Assembly: GCA_947002045.1 (NCBI GenBank)
Contig: CAMQJB010000044.1
Location: 1-16,307, forward strand
From: an uncultured Collinsella sp.
GTDB taxonomy: Bacteria; Actinomycetota; Coriobacteriia; Coriobacteriales; Coriobacteriaceae
Direction: 5' to 3'
Length of the DNA stretch: 16,307 nt
Both the position numbers and the translations under genes were made by a program. Positions 12,763 through 16,307 of the stretch are shown here, piece by piece (within the stretch, counting starts at the first letter, position 1; every line of letters begins with the position of its first letter). The notes beneath the pieces are model-generated. The model was not told the DNA's origin and did no database searches. It worked only from the letters and a program-made list of their open reading frames with translations.

Positions 12763-15012
12763 TTACTTGCGCTTGCCGCCGCCGTCGCCGGGGCGACGGG
12801 AGCTGCCACCGCGCTTGCCGCCACGGCTGTTGCCGTAGCTGCCACGGTTATCGCGACCGCCGGCACGGCCGCCACGGGAGCCGGCCTGGTTGCCGCCACG
12901 ACCACCACGATAGCCGCCGCGACGCTCTTCGCGGGTATCGTCGTAGTTGCGCCAGTCATCGCGACGATCGCGGCTGGCACGCGGGTCACGACGATCACGC
13001 GACTCGTTAGAACGACCAGCGCCGCCGCGGCCACCATTGCCGCGAGCACCCTCGCGACGCTCGCCGCCGCGGCTACCGCGCTCTTCAAAGCGCTTGCCGC
13101 CACGGGACTCACCGCCACGGGCAGTACGCTCACCGCGACCCTCGCCGCCGCGACGCTCATCACGGCCGCCGCGCTCGTCATCACGACCGGAACGCCGGCG
13201 GTCGCCCGCACCGCGCTTGCCACCGCGCGAACCGCGGCCCTCGTCCTCGCGCTCGACACGACGACGACCGCCGCGGTCCTCGTCCTCGCGACGACGGCGG
13301 TGTGCCTCGCCCTGGAACTGCTTGGCACGACGCTCGGCACGGTTGCCGCGCGCAGGCTGCTCAGCGGCACCAGCACCGCCGCGCTCCTCGGCAGCTACCT
13401 CGCGAGCCACGCTCTCAACAGCCTCGTCCACGCGAGCCTGAACGCCCTCGCGCACGCGGGTCTTGCCGCCGCGCTTGGGACGGCTCGGACGCTCGCCGTC
13501 GCCGCGGCGCTCGTCGCGACCGCGGTTGGAACGACCGGCAACATCGCCGTAATCGTCGCCGTTGCGCTTGCCGTCGCGACGCGCTTGCTCAAGCTTCTTC
13601 TTGCTCTTGGACTTGCCGCGCTTGGTCTTCTTCTTCACCTTAAAGGCCGCAGGATCGCGCTCGGGGTCAACCGCGGGCGGATTGGGGCCCACATGCAGGT
13701 CGCCGGCCTCGTAGATGTCGGCGGTCTTGTCCATGAGCTTCTCGATCTCGTAGAACTCATCGACATCCTGCTCGGTCACAAACGTGATGGCCCAGCCCAG
13801 CTCGCCGGCGCGGCCCGTGCGGCCAATGCGGTGGATGTAGTCGGTCGGCTCGGCCGGCACGTCAAAGTTTACGACGTAGCGCACGTCGCTAATGTCGATG
13901 CCGCGGGCGAGAACATCGGTTGCCACCAGCACGTCGACGGTACCGTCGCGGAAGGCCGAAAGGGCACGCTCGCGCTGGGCCTGGCTGCGGTTGCCGTGAA
14001 TCGCGGCGGCCTTGATGCCCTTGCGCTCCAGACGACGGCAGCAGCTGTCGGCACGATGCTTGGTGCGCATAAAGACGATAGTGCGCTCCGGGCCCTCCTT
14101 TTTGAGGAACTCGGGCAGCAGGTTGTTCTTGGCCTCAATGGACACCGGGAACACAAACTGGTCGACGGTGTCGGCGGTCGACGTGGCAGGTGCGATCTCC
14201 ACGCGAGCCGGGTCGCTCACCAGATCGGTGATCTCGCCCACGGCCTCCTCGTCGAGGGTCGCCGAGAACAGCAGCGTCTGGCGCTCGGCCGGCGTCTCGC
14301 GCACAATACGGCGAACGGCGGGCAAAAAGCCCATGTCGAGCATGCGATCGGCCTCGTCGAGCACCAGGACCTTAACCTCGTCCAGGTGGCAGGCACCCTG
14401 CTCGATCAGATCGACCAGACGGCCCGGCGTTGCGACCAGGATGTCGCAGCCGTACTTGAGTGCCGCGGTCTGCGGCTTGTAGCTCACGCCGCCCACGACG
14501 GTCACGGCGACATGACCGGTGACGTCGGCAATCTTGCTCGCGACCTCGTCGATTTGCTGGGCAAGTTCGCGCGTAGGGGTGATGACGAGCATCGCGGGAC
14601 CGCGGCCGTTGCCCTCGGGCTTCTTGGCACCGCGACGGCGGTTGCGGCCGCCACGATCGCGCACGGGTTTGGGAGGAGCGATGTGCTCCAGATTGTTCAT
14701 GGTCGGCAGCAAAAAGGCGGCCGTCTTGCCGGTGCCGGTCTGAGCGGCAGCAAGCAAGTCGCGGCCTTCGAGCACCACGGGGATGGAGCCGGCCTGCACG
14801 GGCGTCGGCGCCGTGTAGCCCAGGTTCTCGATAGCACGAAGCATCTCGTCGGAAAGGCCCAGCTCGTCAAAGGCGGGCAGACTCTCGGTAGCGGACTCGA
14901 CGGCCTGGGCGGCATTTGCCTCATCGGCGGCATCGAAGGCAGCCTGGGTCATGGCCTCGCGGGCCTCGTCCAGAATCTCGGCGTCGGTGACGTCGGATAC
15001 AGAATTACGCAT
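12763..15012 (-). CDS. DEAD-box ATP-dependent RNA helicase with RG-rich C-terminal tail
   Basis: A 749-residue helicase. All core motifs are present: Q motif (Phe48 to Gln73), Walker A AQTGTGKT (90-97), PTREL (146-150), DEAD (219-222), SAT (250-252), ATDVLARGID (364-373) and HRIGRTGRAG (394-403). It uses ATP to unwind or remodel RNA in the cytoplasm, as in ribosome assembly, RNA decay or cold adaptation. The core ends near 455. The remaining 290 residues are low complexity, rich in Arg, Gly, Glu and Asp with many RGG/RGE repeats, and should bind RNA without a fixed fold. A shorter basic insert (about 115-138) separates motifs I and Ia, which is uncommon. The ATG at 15012 has an AAGGA site; an in-frame GTG lies at 15048. 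The gene stands alone, ends at a strong terminator, and begins downstream of the inverted-repeat array at 15285. Confidence 0.94.
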   Translation of the reverse strand: MRNSVSDVTDAEILDEAREAMTQAAFDAADEANAAQAVESATESLPAFDELGLSDEMLRAIENLGYTAPTPVQAGSIPVVLEGRDLLAAAQTGTGKTAAFLLPTMNNLEHIAPPKPVRDRGGRNRRRGAKKPEGNGRGPAMLVITPTRELAQQIDEVASKIADVTGHVAVTVVGGVSYKPQTAALKYGCDILVATPGRLVDLIEQGACHLDEVKVLVLDEADRMLDMGFLPAVRRIVRETPAERQTLLFSATLDEEAVGEITDLVSDPARVEIAPATSTADTVDQFVFPVSIEAKNNLLPEFLKKEGPERTIVFMRTKHRADSCCRRLERKGIKAAAIHGNRSQAQRERALSAFRDGTVDVLVATDVLARGIDISDVRYVVNFDVPAEPTDYIHRIGRTGRAGELGWAITFVTEQDVDEFYEIEKLMDKTADIYEAGDLHVGPNPPAVDPERDPAAFKVKKKTKRGKSKSKKKLEQARRDGKRNGDDYGDVAGRSNRGRDERRGDGERPSRPKRGGKTRVREGVQARVDEAVESVAREVAAEERGGAGAAEQPARGNRAERRAKQFQGEAHRRRREDEDRGGRRRVEREDEGRGSRGGKRGAGDRRRSGRDDERGGRDERRGGEGRGERTARGGESRGGKRFEERGSRGGERREGARGNGGRGGAGRSNESRDRRDPRASRDRRDDWRNYDDTREERRGGYRGGRGGNQAGSRGGRAGGRDNRGSYGNSRGGKRGGSSRRPGDGGGKRK

Positions 15013-15284
15013 ATGTTGTTGTTCCTTATCTGCACGCGCAATGGGCACGGCATGCGGCCGCGCGGGCGTGCTTGGTAGTGCGCTAATACATACAAAAACA
15101 GGTGCGCACAGAGAGGACGTTGCTCAGCACGCTGGCGATCGCTTTGGCAGCCCTATCACGCGCCGTCCAGACGCAGCAGCTCTAAGCGATGGAGCAGATT
15201 CGCCGCCGGTTAGTATACCCGTGCTTCGCATGCCCCCACGTAAACCACAGATGACGAGGCGGACGCAGCGGGTCTGGGCTGTTC
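15013..15284 (-). other. Probable long 5' leader and promoter of the helicase gene
   Basis: These 272 bases lie between the helicase start and the repeat array and contain no gene. A TATACT box on the minus strand (15217 to 15212) could be the -10; no good -35 is seen 17 bases further up. It would give a leader of roughly 190 bases, a common arrangement for helicases whose expression is controlled through the message. An inverted pair GTGCGC/GCGCAC is visible in the leader near 15079-15110. Confidence 0.35.
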
Positions 15285-15584
15285 GTCTCAATCTGTAACA
15301 GTTACGGAGCAAAACCGGGTCTACACGTTACAGATCGAGACATTCAGTCAGCATCCTTGGCTAACATCTCGATCTGTAACATCTACAGGCCGAATCTTCG
15401 TCTAGGTGTTACAGATCGAGACAAACGGTCGACACGGCTCACAAACATCTCGATCTGTAACAGTTGCGGAGCAAAACCGGCCCCAAATGTTACAGAACGA
15501 GACAGTTGAGTTGTCTGCCGAGGAACAATCTCGATCTGTAACAACTAGACCCCGTATCCCCCGCCAGATGTTACAGATCGAGAC
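15285..15584. repeat. Array of four inverted-repeat units, exact 81-bp period, eight alternating 16-base arms
   Basis: The left arms (consensus RTCTCGATCTGTAACA) start at 15285, 15366, 15447 and 15528. The right arms (the reverse complement) start at 15326, 15407, 15488 and 15569. Both series step by exactly 81 bp. Every loop is 25 bases and every gap between units 24 bases. Over the 15-base core, five of the eight arms are identical and the other three differ at one position each. The loops at 15301-15325 and 15463-15487 share GGAGCAAAACCGG; other loops and gaps are only loosely alike. The array starts 273 bp upstream of the helicase start and ends 30 bp before the acetyltransferase terminator. 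Its function is unknown. It is not a CRISPR array, because the orientation alternates and no cas genes are present. Confidence 0.92.
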
Positions 15585-15614
15585 AAACGTGCCGAGCACC
15601 AAACCCGACAGGCC

Positions 15615-15658
15615 AAAAAAGACCGGACGTCCAGCCATCTCAACTGGAACGTCCGGTC
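15615..15658 (-). terminator. Rho-independent terminator of the acetyltransferase gene
   Basis: Arms at 15621-15634 and 15644-15658 pair over 14 bp with one bulged base. On the minus strand a run of six T follows. It separates the acetyltransferase from the repeat array and the helicase. Confidence 0.92.
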
Positions 15659-15699
15659 CCGTCAAGCACCAACTAGGGAAGCTGAACCAACAGCAGCCT

Positions 15700-16248
15700 C
15701 TACTCTGCGTCCGGGTCCTTAAAGTTCTTGGGATCCAAGACCATGCAGGTGTAGGTGATGTCGTGTTCATCGTCGGGGATGGGCTCAAACCCGTTCTTGC
15801 CAAAGAAGTCGATGAGCAGCTGCGCGAGCTTAATCGGATCCGCATCAGCATCGTCAAAGAGATATTCGCTCAGATCCAGGAATGTAGGCTGCTGCTCGCC
15901 CTCGCTCTCCCAGTATCCCAACAGGGCGTCGTGCACCAGGCGCGCGCCATAGCCGTTACCGCGGTAGTCGGGGTCAACATACACATGGCTCAAAAACGTC
16001 GACGTGCACTCGTTGAGCGGGTGCTCCGTAACGGCATCCGGCAGGTCGGGGTCATCTGCACCGCCCGTTACGCAAAAACCGACCAGCTCATCATCGGCAA
16101 AGACGCCCCAGAGGTAACAGTTCTCCTCGTCCTCGTCCTCAACATAGTCCGCCCACGCGTCATAGACCTCGTAGCCCGACTGCTCGTCCAGATCGACCAT
16201 ATCGTCGACGTCGTCGGGACCCAAAGCCCTTACTTCAACTTCAGCCAT
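15700..16248 (-). CDS. GNAT family N-acetyltransferase, strongly acidic
   Basis: A 182-residue protein of the Gcn5-related acetyltransferase fold, which moves an acetyl group from acetyl-CoA to an amine. The acetyl-CoA binding motif A is VYVDPDYRGNGYGARLV (89-105), with the pyrophosphate loop RGNGYG at 96-101. A strand LVGFCV (56-61) precedes it, and the C-terminal strand is ITYTCMVL. The protein is rich in Asp and Glu, with acidic runs near residues 11-22 and 35-43, which suggests a basic substrate; the substrate itself cannot be named. The ATG at 16248 has an AAAGGA ribosome site about 10 bases away. The gene appears to be transcribed alone and ends at the terminator at 15615-15658. Confidence 0.88.
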   Translation of the reverse strand: MAEVEVRALGPDDVDDMVDLDEQSGYEVYDAWADYVEDEDEENCYLWGVFADDELVGFCVTGGADDPDLPDAVTEHPLNECTSTFLSHVYVDPDYRGNGYGARLVHDALLGYWESEGEQQPTFLDLSEYLFDDADADPIKLAQLLIDFFGKNGFEPIPDDEHDITYTCMVLDPKNFKDPDAE

Positions 16249-16307
16249 TGTCCTGTCCTTTCTCTCGCTTTCAGGACAACCCGAGCATACGCCGCTGTCC
16301 AGATAAC

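Noticed and set aside
12754..15078. 774-codon open frame on the plus strand across the whole helicase gene
   Set aside because: It is a mirror of the helicase in very GC-rich DNA. Its product is a featureless Ala/Thr/Leu-rich string, while the minus strand has every helicase motif.
15285..15584. CRISPR array
   Set aside because: The repeats alternate in orientation, are only about 16 bases long, two of the spacers are related to each other, and no cas gene is present.

Overview
The window looks like a chromosomal segment of a high-GC, anaerobic gut actinobacterium of the Coriobacteriia, and Collinsella is the best guess. That guess rests on protein resemblance, GC-rich codon use and the gene set ([FeFe] hydrogenase, two-ferredoxin flavoprotein, FucO-type dehydrogenase). 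No rRNA, tRNA or other phylogenetic marker is present to prove it. There are no insertion sequences, no phage genes and no CRISPR-Cas genes.

Layout. 1-331 (-) is the start of an iron-dependent alcohol dehydrogenase (FucO type) cut by the window edge. 497-1213 (-) is a YoaK/DUF1275 membrane protein with a clear terminator. Divergent from it, 1467-3599 (+) is a YgiQ-family radical SAM protein, whose stop overlaps the stop of a convergent CPBP membrane protease gene (3596-4507, -). The protease gene is preceded by and overlaps a RelB/DinJ-like antitoxin gene (4531-4752, -) that has no toxin beside it. The antitoxin has a candidate operator made of three GTATT repeats spaced by exactly 10 bp.

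The centre of the window (4968-11043, -) is a tightly packed four-gene operon. In order of transcription it holds a NuoF-tail/GltD-like flavoprotein fusion, a 603-residue [FeFe] hydrogenase with every H-cluster ligand, a Tat-type lipoprotein substrate-binding protein, and a one-chain ABC permease-ATPase fusion. The first two genes should couple NAD(P)H and H2. The transporter cargo is unknown. A separate gene (11384-12145, -) encodes a flavodoxin with two [4Fe-4S] clusters.

A 617-bp gap full of inverted repeats follows, then a DEAD-box RNA helicase with an RG-rich tail (12763-15012, -), a 687-bp gap, and an acidic GNAT acetyltransferase (15700-16248, -).

The most unusual item lies between the helicase and the acetyltransferase. 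Positions 15285-15584 hold eight copies of a 16-base sequence in strictly alternating orientation. They form four inverted-repeat units with an exact 81-bp period, constant 25-base loops and 24-base gaps. The arms are almost invariant while the sequence between them has drifted. The other intergenic regions carry further repeat families: a GGACGGAGGAAAACG element in three copies, a GGAGTATTCTGCA inverted pair, and TGGTGCA palindromes on both sides of the flavodoxin-ferredoxin gene.
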